This document shows positions 1-8,929 of a stretch of DNA of 64,000 bases, one piece after another (the stretch's first letter is position 1; every line of letters begins with the position of its first letter). Origin of the DNA: Colletotrichum lupini. Its lineage: Eukaryota > Ascomycota > Sordariomycetes > Glomerellales > Glomerellaceae. Where the stretch lies: positions 1,736,001 to 1,800,000 of the forward strand of contig NC_064672.1 of NCBI RefSeq assembly GCF_023278565.1, given 5' to 3'. A model generated the notes under the pieces. That model worked only from the letters and a program-made list of their open reading frames with translations, did not search any database and was not told where the DNA came from. Both the position numbers and the translations under genes were made by a program.

Positions 1-2860
1 TGATTATTTAGCTCATTTCTCGCGCTATATTTAATTATTTAATAATTAATTAATAGATTTAACTGATTTCCTAATTAGGAATTAAATAAAGCTATTATAA
101 AAGTCCTTATAATACTAACTTATAGACTTTACCTCGATTAGCTTTTCTAATTAAAAAATTAACTTCTTATTTCTATAATACCGCCGCAAAGCTAGTTCTT
201 AAAATATTAAACCTCCTCTAGCGTAAAGGATCTTATTAATAATTATTATAAAGTTAAAATTAACTTCGTAAAGCTAAATATCCTCTCGTAGTTTATTATT
301 ATTATAAGGATTATAAAGATATTAAGTATAAGCTTACTTAACGTTAAATAGGTTAGTTAATAGTTAATTTACTATTAAATTAGGTTAAGGACTAGCTAAG
401 GGATAATTTATAAGTAATATTAATTAAGCTTAGGCGCGTAGTTAATTATTATATTTATTATTTAAGATATTAACTATTATTAGTATTATAAGTCTTTTAT
501 AATACTCTTTAAAATCGTAAGGGTATTAAAAGTAGTTTATAATTATTATAGTAAAGGAAGAGGACTTAGATAACGAGGAAGAGGAGGACTTATTATCTCG
601 TTTATATACTATTTTTATTAGTAATCGTAAAGTCCTTTTTTCGTATTAAATAGTTAGTAGCTCTATTTAGGTATATCCTACCTCTTTTTTAACTATTTTA
701 ATCCTTATTTAGGATAAAAAATAATTATTATAGTATAGAGCAGAGAGTTACTTAACTTAGTATAATACTTATTAAGGACTTACTAAGTATTAATAATTAA
801 TAATTAAAAGTATTTTTATAAGTTAAAATTATTATTAAGAAGTAGCTCTGCCCGTTCTCTAAGTATATATTTAGACTAAATATAACGAGGGATATTACTT
901 AAGGTTAGAGGTTAAAAAAGAGGTTAAGATATAAATTAATAATAAGCTAATTACTAATAAGGTAGTATTACTTACGTTAATTACGATTACGACGCTATAA
1001 TTTAAAAAGCTATAAAATCTATTTTCTTTTTAAAAAGTTTATGATATAACTTCTTTTATTCCTTGAGACGGTTAATAAGGTACTCGAGACCTACTATTAC
1101 TTCTTATAAATAGCTATAACCGTCTCCTTTACCCTAGCCCTAGTATTTTATTATTTAGAAGTAAAATAGCTTGAGTACTACTTTTAGCTCGGCTAGTAGT
1201 TACTAGTTATTATTATTAAAAACGTCTTTAATAGGGATCCGTTGCTTTAGATCTTTATAAGCTCGACTAATTATTAAGAAGGTATAGATCTATTTTCTTT
1301 TTTATAAAGAGCGCTATATTATAAAATATATTAAATTCTATTTTATATCGTTATTAAGCGTTAATATAAGCTTTTATAACGACTTTTTAAAGAGAGTAAA
1401 TATATTATTCTTATTAGTTTTATTATTAACCTCGAAAAAGGCTTTATATTATTAAAATAACGAGCGAATAAATTTAATAACGTTCCGAAGCTTATTAATA
1501 GGGCCCTTTATATACTAAAAATTAAAATCTTTTTAAAATTATTTAGTATTAATTAATATATCTAATTCTTATTTAAATACCTCTTTATTATTACTAAATA
1601 AAAAGGCCTTATTAACGAGGTTAAGAATATAACCGTAGTACTTTATCCTCTAGTTAAGAATATTTTTTTAAGTATAGGTATAAAATAATATAAGATATAA
1701 ATAACTTAAGTAAGTATTATTATTTAAAGTATTATTATAAATAACTACTCCGACTTAATTACCTAATTCTTAGTTATTTATTACTAATTTTATAGTCTAG
1801 GTAATATTAGCCCTATCGTAAGTACTATATTATCGTTGTAAAATAATAAGGTATTATATTTATTACTTAGTATAGTTTAAAAAGTAAGTAAAGACGGTAA
1901 TAATAGTATTTTGCGTTAGTAAGGTTTATAAATAAATAATAAGTAGACTTTTATTATTAACCTCTAGATCTCTATCCTAATTATATCTTTTTTTTTAATA
2001 AAGATCTTACTTAGCTCCTTTTTTGTATTTCTATATAATAATAAGAGTTCGTTAGTAATATTATAATTTAATTAATAGAGGAGGGCCCGGAGGTAAGGAT
2101 TATAAAAAGTTATAAATAGGCTATTATTATTAATAATATATTTAATTATTAATTCCTTAATTCTTATTACTTAGCCCTTTATAATAGTACTAAAAATAAG
2201 TTTCTATCTCTTTAATATAAAGTCGTACTTAGAGGATTTTAATAAATATAACGACTCGCTAAAACTTAGATCTATTACTTAATATTTTAATTTTAAATAA
2301 GCCGTTATTAAGCTCGTAGTTACTATTTTAAAGTAGGTAATAATACCTATTTCGTTATAGTAACGATAAAACTAAAAGACTTTACTTTAAATATTTTTAT
2401 TATAAATCTCTTAAATAAAGACCCCCTCTAAATAGATCTACGACTTTTTTAGCCTTGCGCCCTTTTATAATATTAAATCGTTATTAATAAAAATCCTCTT
2501 TTTTTAAATTACTTTTAAAAGGGCGAGGAGGCTATTACGATTATTAAAATTAGTTAATAATACGAGGCTAGTATTAGTTAGGGTTTATAATTATAAAGTA
2601 ATCTAAAATAGTAACTACGTACTAAAAATCGTACGACTTATTACTAATTAATTAATTACGATATAATAAATCGATTAATATATAATTTAATTAATATTAA
2701 CGATAATCATAGTAGTTATAAAAAGTTAGAAATAGTAGTACGTAACTTCGTTAGTTTTATTAATATTAAGAAAAGGGGGTACTAGAGGTTTTTTAGATTC
2801 TTAAATATAGTAAAATACTAAATTTAGGGCTCTATAATACTTAGGCTTTTTTTTATAGTA
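1..2860 (-). pseudogene. RIP-degraded hAT-family transposase relic, cut by the window edge
   Basis: Very AT-rich DNA whose minus strand still reads as a hAT (Ac/hobo-type) transposase. Near 180-330 a frame gives NYERIFSFTKLILTL followed by a stretch like LEEVQ-LKNWL-GGI. This is the C-terminal hATC dimerisation region, normally SADPERVFS and LKSWL. Near 1,085-1,290 the minus strand reads an ISRAYKDLKQRIPI and LLAELKVVLKLF segment typical of the middle of fungal hAT proteins. In-frame stops are TAA/TAG, as expected from CAA/CAG after C-to-T change. No open frame survives, and terminal repeats and target duplication were not found. The C-terminus lies toward base 1. Seen: peptide fragments. Inferred: family and RIP origin. 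The start of the protein on the right is not resolved. Confidence 0.68.
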
Positions 2861-2870
2861 CTTATTAGTA

Positions 2871-2947
2871 ATTTATTTAGTTAAGTAATATAATACCGAA
2901 CTTATAATCGTAAATAAGGAGTTGCGGGTTCGAATCCCGCTCTAGGT
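2871..2947 (+). pseudogene. tRNA-like relic with intact B box
   Basis: A perfect T-arm is present at 2924-2940 (GCGGG, TTCGAAT, CCCGC), including a full RNA polymerase III B box. It is followed by a possible 3' acceptor strand TCTAGGT. Upstream, 2871-2877 can pair only partly with that strand and the D and anticodon arms are AT-rich and poorly paired, as if RIP had removed Cs and Gs. It lies at the edge of the hAT relic. It may be a dead tRNA gene or the head of a tRNA-derived SINE. Anticodon not assigned. Confidence 0.45.
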
Positions 2948-3361
2948 ATTTATATTCTTAATTATAAACTTTTATAAGGTATAGTTAGGAATATCGATTT
3001 TTAATTAGCCCGGCCCCGGATTTTCTTTTTTCTAAGCGACCTTATATTTAATTAAATACGTTAAATATAGGGCCTTACGATATTTAATTATTTAACTTAC
3101 TAAAATTCCTATATTTAACTGTTTGTTTGACTTATTTGTTTGATTAATTTGAATGGGTATAAGCGCTGCTTTTGCCCAAGAGGGGCTCTAGACAATCATG
3201 GTCTTGACCCGTCTTCGACGTGCCGAGGTCAAGCTCACCGCAGGTGTCGACACCGGAGCCAAGGTGGTAGGTTGAGCGACTGTGGTCACAGGCACAGAAG
3301 TCGCATTCACGGCCTCGACTACAGCTGCTCCACCTTTCATCATCTCCAAGCTTGAATGATA

Positions 3362-3405
3362 AGTCGACCCACCCCCTTTTGGCCACCCCCCCCTTTTAGC
3401 CACCC
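3362..3405 (+). repeat. Left terminal inverted repeat of Fot copy A
   Basis: About 44 bp beginning AGTCGACCCACCCCC, with two tandem TTTTGGCCACCCC-like modules. It mirrors 5205-5248. It keeps its GC content although the element body is RIP-mutated. Confidence 0.9.
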
Positions 3406-3499
3406 CATTTCTCCATCCCAGCCACCGTATTAAAACCCTACCCACGATTTTCAAACTACTATAATAATTATAAAAATCGTCTAAATATAATTCTTTTTT

Positions 3500-5170
3500 A
3501 TATACTTATTTATCGATATATAATAGTCTTATATACTAAAAATAAAGTTATTTAGGCTTTTAAGGCTATTAAAAGAGGTCTCTTAGTTGATTAGGCCTTA
3601 ATTAAGTTCGGAGTTTTAAAGTTAACTTTTTATAACCGTAAGAGAGGCTACTAAACGAGGGTAATAGTATTCGCAAACCTTTAGAAACTTCTTTTATAAT
3701 AAGAAAACTAGCTAGCTTAGTAAGTTCGTATTTAGTATAATTTAAGTATTATACTAACTTATAAATAGCTTATAAAATTCGCTAAGTAAGTTCTAAGATC
3801 TTAAGGGGATATAAATCCTTTTAAAAAGAGATAAATAGACGCTTTTTTAAAAAAGAACTTATTAATTGAGGTCTAGAGAAGTCGTATTATTAATTTAAAG
3901 TATTTAAATAGGGCTACTATTAATATAATTAAATTATAGTTTAGATTACTTAATATACTAAAGATTAGTAATATTAAATAAGCTAATAAATATAATATAA
4001 ATAAAACTAATATCTTAGAGGGTAAGGGATTTAATAGCTTAGTTTTAAGTAAAGTAAAGACTATAGTAGTATAAAAAAAAGAGCTTAGTTTGCGTACTTA
4101 AGTATTTATAATTAAGTATATTTTTACTAATAGTCGAGCTATTAAATTACTAATTATATATAAGGGAAAGTCGGTATAGTAATAGTAGTTTTTATTTAAA
4201 CTTAATTCTTATATTAGTTAGGAGTTTATAATAATAAATAATAGCTAAACGACCGATAAGACTACCCTTAAGTAGTTAAAAATAGTATTCTTATTATAAA
4301 CTAAGACCCCCCCCCTTAGGGGGCTTAGTATACTTAATAAGCCTCGATTATTAGTTTTAAATAGTTATAAGAGTTATATAATAACAGAATTTATATAAGA
4401 ATACTATAAAAATAACGTTTACTTACTATTCTTATTATTATATACTTTTTATATCCTCTAGCCGTTAGATATAGCTATCTTTAGACTTATTAAGTCTAAG
4501 TATAAAAAGGAGCTTAGTAGGGAGGATATAGTAAATAATTTTATTATTATTAAAAAGTAGTACTTCTTAAGCTATTATTAAAAAGCTCGTTTAGCTAGTC
4601 TAACGTCGTTAAATATACGAAGTAAGTAAAAAGTAACTAGACTATATCCCCTTAATATAGCTAGACTACTTACTAATTTAATAGTCCTACTTAACTTAGT
4701 TATACTAACTAAAAAAACCGTAAATACTAAGTAAGTAACTAGTAATATTAGAAAAGCTATTAACTAGGTATTAGTAACGTCTATTATTAACTAGTTAATA
4801 CTTAAAAAGGCTAGCGAGCTCTATAATTAATTAAAGTTATTTATAAAGCTTAGTCTAAATTATAATACTTAACGACTATTATTTAGAAAAATAAAAAAAG
4901 TATTTAGCGAGTAGGCCTACTATTTAATAATATCTTAGTACTATATTCGAGTTTTAAAAGCTAAAGTTAACTAATTAAGGCTATAAAAAAAGAAGAATAT
5001 ACTAATAAACTTAAATACTAAGTTTATAAATATTTAGGATATATAAAGAGCTTAGGAGGACTCTAGCGACCGTTTAGTTAGTCCTAGTCGACTCGCAAGG
5101 GTCGAATTACCTAGGGAGAATAATAACTATATTATTATAGTAATAGAAAATAGTTAATTAATTAAGTATA
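3500..5170 (+). pseudogene. Dead Fot1/Pogo (DDE_1) transposase, copy A
   Basis: The plus strand preserves the order of a Pogo/Fot1 transposase despite many stops. Near 3565-3650 there is an AIKRGLL...ALIKFGVLKLTFYNR segment, the psq-type DNA-binding helix-turn-helix. Near 4230-4285 TTDKTTLK corresponds to the first catalytic Asp region (WTDNE-ALEWL in the family). Near 4400-4500 the frame reads EYYKNNVYLLFLL, then PLDIAIFR-IKSKYKKEL, the hallmark following the second catalytic Asp. Near 4600-4660 a TSLNIRS...TRLYPLN segment matches the usual C-terminal NIRSGWRATGLYP. Stops are TAG/TAA at former CAG/CAA codons. Not functional. Confidence 0.88.
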
Positions 5171-5204
5171 GTTAGTGGCGATGTTTTAATACCATGTTTT
5201 AATA

Positions 5205-5248
5205 GGGTAGCCAAAAGGGGGGGGTGGCCAAAAGGGGGTGGGTCGACT
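5205..5248 (-). repeat. Right terminal inverted repeat of Fot copy A
   Basis: Reverse complement of the left end, reading AGTCGACCCACCCCC from 5248 inward, followed by the tandem TTTTGGCCACCCC modules with a few transitions. Confidence 0.9.
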
Positions 5249-6371
5249 TAGTCGCTCGTCCCGTTGTCAGGGTCCTGATCAGTAGGGGTGCAGCTAGAAT
5301 CAGCCGCAACAGATCCGTGCTCACCGCTGATGAACTGGCCATCTTCGTAACCACCACCGCCGGACGCGAGCATGTTCTCGGCAGCATCTTCGTACCAGCC
5401 GTTGATGAAGTCGCCGTGGAAGCAGTATCCGTTGCCCGAGGCGCTGCCACACGACAGCTGAAAGGGAGCGTCGCCTCTCCAGCCGTCGGGCACGACAGCT
5501 TTGGTGTTGTACCGGGCAGCATAGCGAAGCTGGGGGATCGCCTTCATGCCCTCAGGACACTTGTTGGATTCGTCGCTCCAGTCGTATGCAGCGAGGTTGT
5601 CCGGGTTGACGCAGTTGGGAAAGCGAAGCGAGACCTGCAAGTGCTGGTCGCAAGTGCTGGTGGGAAATTTGGCGATATCAGATTCACGCACGTTCGATCC
5701 TTCACAGAACCACTCCAATCCGTTGGAAGGGTGATCGGCCTCGGATTGGGTCTGCGCAGACGCGTTGCCGGAGATCATGGCGAAATCCTGGGGGATGGCG
5801 ATCTCGGCGAAGGCATTGGTGTAATAGGTACTGAAGCGGAAGACAGGCACCTCAGTGAAGGTGTCACCATCGACGTAGTACAGTGTGGGGACCCCTGTCA
5901 GTCGGGTCAGATGCAAAGAAGCAAGATCAAGGTTAATTGCTGTCATACGTACAGTAAACAGACAAGTCGTTGGCATTCTGGCCGCTATAGCAGCCTTTCT
6001 GCAGGTCAGCCGAGGTGGGGAGAATATTGGTGACCGCGTCGCTGCCGAAGAAGGTGTGCATATGCGAAGTATAGGTGCCTGGAACGACAATTGGATCAAC
6101 GTTCTTGTTCATGAATGGCTCGTGGTGAAGTTCGGTCCAAGCTGCAGACAGACTGACGCCGGCGAGGAGAGGTAGTATGGAACGCATGTTGATGAAAGAA
6201 GGGGAGAGATAGATAAGAAGTTTGTAAGAAATGATTGTCCGATAGCCGATCACGACTAGGAAACTTGATCAACGAATGACTTTGTGGAAGAAAGGAGTGA
6301 AACACATAGATGTACAAACAAGAATGGATTGGCAAGTAGACAATACTTCTTGAATGCAGCTCTGATCAGAC

Positions 6372-6378
6372 TCTTATA
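6372..6378 (-). promoter_or_regulatory. Putative TATA box of the DUF1996 gene
   Basis: On the minus strand this reads TATAAGA, about 185 bp upstream of the ATG at 6187. It is followed by a pyrimidine-rich 5' leader just before the start codon. Position and sequence fit a fungal core promoter; there is no transcript support. Confidence 0.35.
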
Positions 6379-6953
6379 TGGCCTGTAGCCAACGCATGGT
6401 GATGCTTTCGAGAATTCTCTGTGTGTCCGAGATACTAAAGTAGACTAGGATTGGAGCCCCATTCGGCGGAGTAGCTACGTATGTATGCGTGCTCCTAAAC
6501 TCCACGTGTGGATACTCGTCTGATTCCAAGATCAGGACTTCGTCCAGATGTCGGTCGGGACGACCAGGCCAGCCTAGTCTGGTTTCAGATCTAGGAAGCC
6601 AAGATTTCTTGCAAGCGGCAGCTGAACCCCATGCGCCCAGCTCGACGTGCCGGAACTTCTGTTCTGTAGACTTTTGTAGTAGCATTGGCACTGGTCCAGC
6701 GAGGCTAAATGATTGTGAAAATAGAACCAGTATGTCGATCTAGCAGTCCTATATACGTCGAGAAAGAATGCTCGAATGACATTCTCTCCAGCGAATGCAA
6801 GGAAATCTAAGCTTTCTGGGAAGTTGTCAATTTCTTGTGTTTCTGTCACGAGATATGGATGTGGTTAATGCTGCCCACATTGAGTGGGCCCGCTTTTTGT
6901 GACAGTTTCTGTCCTTGCGTTGAAATAACGCACCCAGTACCCTGAAGCTAGAT
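6379..6953. other. Upstream spacer without recognisable gene
   Basis: GC-normal sequence between the DUF1996 promoter and the inverted-repeat element. Only short frames without family resemblance are present, on both strands. Confidence 0.5.
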
Positions 6954-6987
6954 GTACGGTAGACTGCAAGAGGCACTCCGCCAAAAC
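6954..6987 (+). repeat. Left 34 bp terminal inverted repeat
   Basis: Begins GTACGGTAGACTGCAAGAGG and ends CACTCCGCCAAAAC. The reverse complement of 11847-11880 matches at 32 of 34 positions by eye. Confidence 0.85.
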
Positions 6988-7356
6988 CGTTCTTTTTAAT
7001 AGACCTACGGCCACCGTAAATTTTAGGCATTAATAGCGCGACTTTCTTATATATATAAATAAATATTATAATAAATCCCGTATATTATTATAAGGAATTG
7101 CTTATGACCGTAGGTAGTAGTGGTTATATAAGGGCGGTTGTGCTGCTTAGCGAAAGTGGGGTAGCTAGGGGGCATATCCTCCCTACTAATTTCCATTACT
7201 AATTAATTTCCCTTTCCTCTTAACTAACCTAATATTCTTTAAGTAAGGTAAGTAATCTGCCTATACCCCTATAGTTACTTATTAGCGATTATATTTCGCC
7301 TTATTATACTTTATACCCTTTTTTATTTTACTTTTATTATTATTACCTAATTATAC

Positions 7357-7508
7357 ACGCAATTATAAGTATAATATTCGCGATTTACTAATTAGAAATA
7401 TTAATTAAGTATAATTAGGCAATTTTATGCGCAATTACTAGTATAATTTTTACTAATTAGCAATTATACTTCTTCTTAGGCTAATATACGCGCAATTATA
7501 AGTATAAT
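7357..7508 (+). repeat. Three short direct repeats near the element's left end
   Basis: The unit CGCAATTATAAGTATAAT occurs at about 7358, 7431 (as GCAATTACTAGTATAAT) and 7490, spaced 60-73 bp apart. An inverted-looking AGCAATTATACTT lies between the last two. Sub-terminal repeats of this kind can be transposase-binding sites, but convergence by RIP toward TA-rich words cannot be excluded. Confidence 0.5.
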
Positions 7509-7929
7509 TACGCATATATACCTATTTACAATTTAATTCTTTTTATTTACTTTTTTCTTTAGTATTAACTATTTACGTATATATATTAATAATTTCGTAT
7601 AGGATACTCCCTTTCCTAACAATCGTATACGCTATATAATACTTATAATAAGTACTTAATATAGCGTTCCGGCCCGTATTAAGGGTATATAGCTCTTAAT
7701 AATCCCCGTATACTAACTTATGCAATACCCTAACGACCTTACGTCTTATAAAATAACCTCTTACTTCCTTATTAGTACGTATACCTCTATATAATAACTT
7801 CCTTATTATACGGATTCTTATATTATTTATAACCTCTTTGTTTTCCCTTTCGAAAACTTTTTACTAAATCTATAACCTTAGTATTATATAAGTTAGTATA
7901 TACTACCCTATACTATTTAATATTACTAT

Positions 7930-8480
7930 ACTAACCTATATAATCTAGCCCTAGCGTTAAATTAAGCTTAACCCTAAGATTACTAAGAATAGCCGTTATA
8001 TACCCCCGGATATTGCTATAACTTATACTTAGGCTACCGATATTATTTAAATAACTATATATAGCGATACTAAAACTAATACCGAGTCGTGCGCCTATTA
8101 TAAGGCCGGTAAAAGCATTTTCGCTAATTACGTTACTTTTATAAGTAAGGGCTGTTCTAATTATAACTATATATTTACTATATACGAGTATACGCTCGTT
8201 ACGCCTCCCGTTATTACTCGTACGTTACCCTATACTACTTTATATCTATTTATAGTTTATTAACGGTTCGTACTAGCTCGTAATATACTTATTAAGGTTA
8301 TTAAGCGTAGTCGTAACTATAAGGGCCGTAATAAAGTCCGTATTAGCGCTCTACTTAAGTCTCTAAGTACTATCCCCGCTATATACCTCTATATAATAAT
8401 AAAAGCCCTTAAATAAGTAGCTAAGTAAACTAAAAATAATAAAGAGGGTATATATAATAGCGTATAGGATTATAAAAAGC
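7930..8480 (+). pseudogene. RIP-ruined reading frame 1 of the 4.9 kb element
   Basis: A plus-strand frame near 8,080-8,400 reads through apart from RIP-type stops. It contains a possible zinc-binding pattern (CAYYKAGK...KGCSNYNYI; several Tyr codons could be former Cys TGC/TGT codons after G-to-A change) and a basic stretch IKVIKRSRNYKGRNK. The cysteine layout is faintly like the fungal DUF3716 zinc motif. The family call is weak; only the existence of a decayed coding frame is supported. Confidence 0.4.
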
Positions 8481-8929
8481 GTTATTAACTTATATAAACT
8501 CTAAGTAAAGAGTAATTAATTTAATATTTTTATACGGCATAGTATAGGAGTTTATATAGGTATATATTAAGATATAGTACAGTTAGGCTTAATACCCGGG
8601 TAGTAAGGCCCCTATAGAGTCGTAGGGTACTTATTAGCTATAAGTTAGAGTATATGCGCTTAGTTTAGCCCATAAGAGGCCATAACTAACTATATAAAGG
8701 CTCCCCCTAAAGTTTAACGTTTTTAATAAAATTATAGAACTTTTATTTATTATATATTATCGTTATATACTTTTCTATCCTTTTTAGTGTTATAGATCCC
8801 CGTAAGCGTCTATATTTCTATATATATATTTATAAGACCTTATAAGTAAAAGGATACCCCTATATATTGCTATAATTATATATAAATATTTACCCCTTAT
8901 TTAAAATTTATTTCTTAGTTTCTTACTTT

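Larger units (their letters stand above)
3362..5248 (+). mobile_element. Fot1/Pogo-type DNA transposon, copy A (1,887 bp)
   Basis: Bounded by inverted repeats beginning AGTCGACCCACCCCC and flanked by TA at 3360-3361 and 5249-5250, the Tc1/mariner target duplication. The interior is heavily RIP-mutated, but its plus strand still reads as a Pogo/Fot1 transposase. The length is identical to copy B at 22002-23888, so the two copies differ by substitutions rather than net indels. It inserted into the 3' end of a DUF1996 gene. Confidence 0.95.
3188..6187 (-). pseudogene. DUF1996 secreted protein gene, broken by a Fot1/Pogo insertion
   Basis: Fungal DUF1996-family extracellular protein of unknown function. 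Exon 1 (6187-5953) starts MRSILPLLAG with a signal peptide and carries the family hallmarks DPIVVPGTYTSHMHTFFG and PTSADLQKGC. A 58 bp intron (5952-5895, GTACGT...CAG) joins in frame to give NDLSVYWVPTLYYVDG. Exon 2 runs to 5251, ending NGTSD, where the 1,887 bp transposon (3362-5248) begins. Beyond the element the same frame resumes at 3359-3188 as a Ser/Thr/Pro/Val-rich tail ending in an RRRRVK patch and a TAG stop. Removing the element and one TA copy restores an open frame of about 350 residues. As it stands, translation stops at a TAA formed at the junction, losing only the last 58 residues or so, so a shortened protein is conceivable. The exons show no RIP decay. Confidence 0.88.

Noticed and set aside
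6374..6849. Two overlapping minus-strand frames upstream of the DUF1996 gene
   Set aside because: No family resemblance, and they lie in its likely promoter region.
7357..7508. CRISPR-like array
   Set aside because: Only three imperfect repeats with AT-rich, RIP-affected spacers in a fungal genome; a transposon sub-terminal repeat is the simpler reading.
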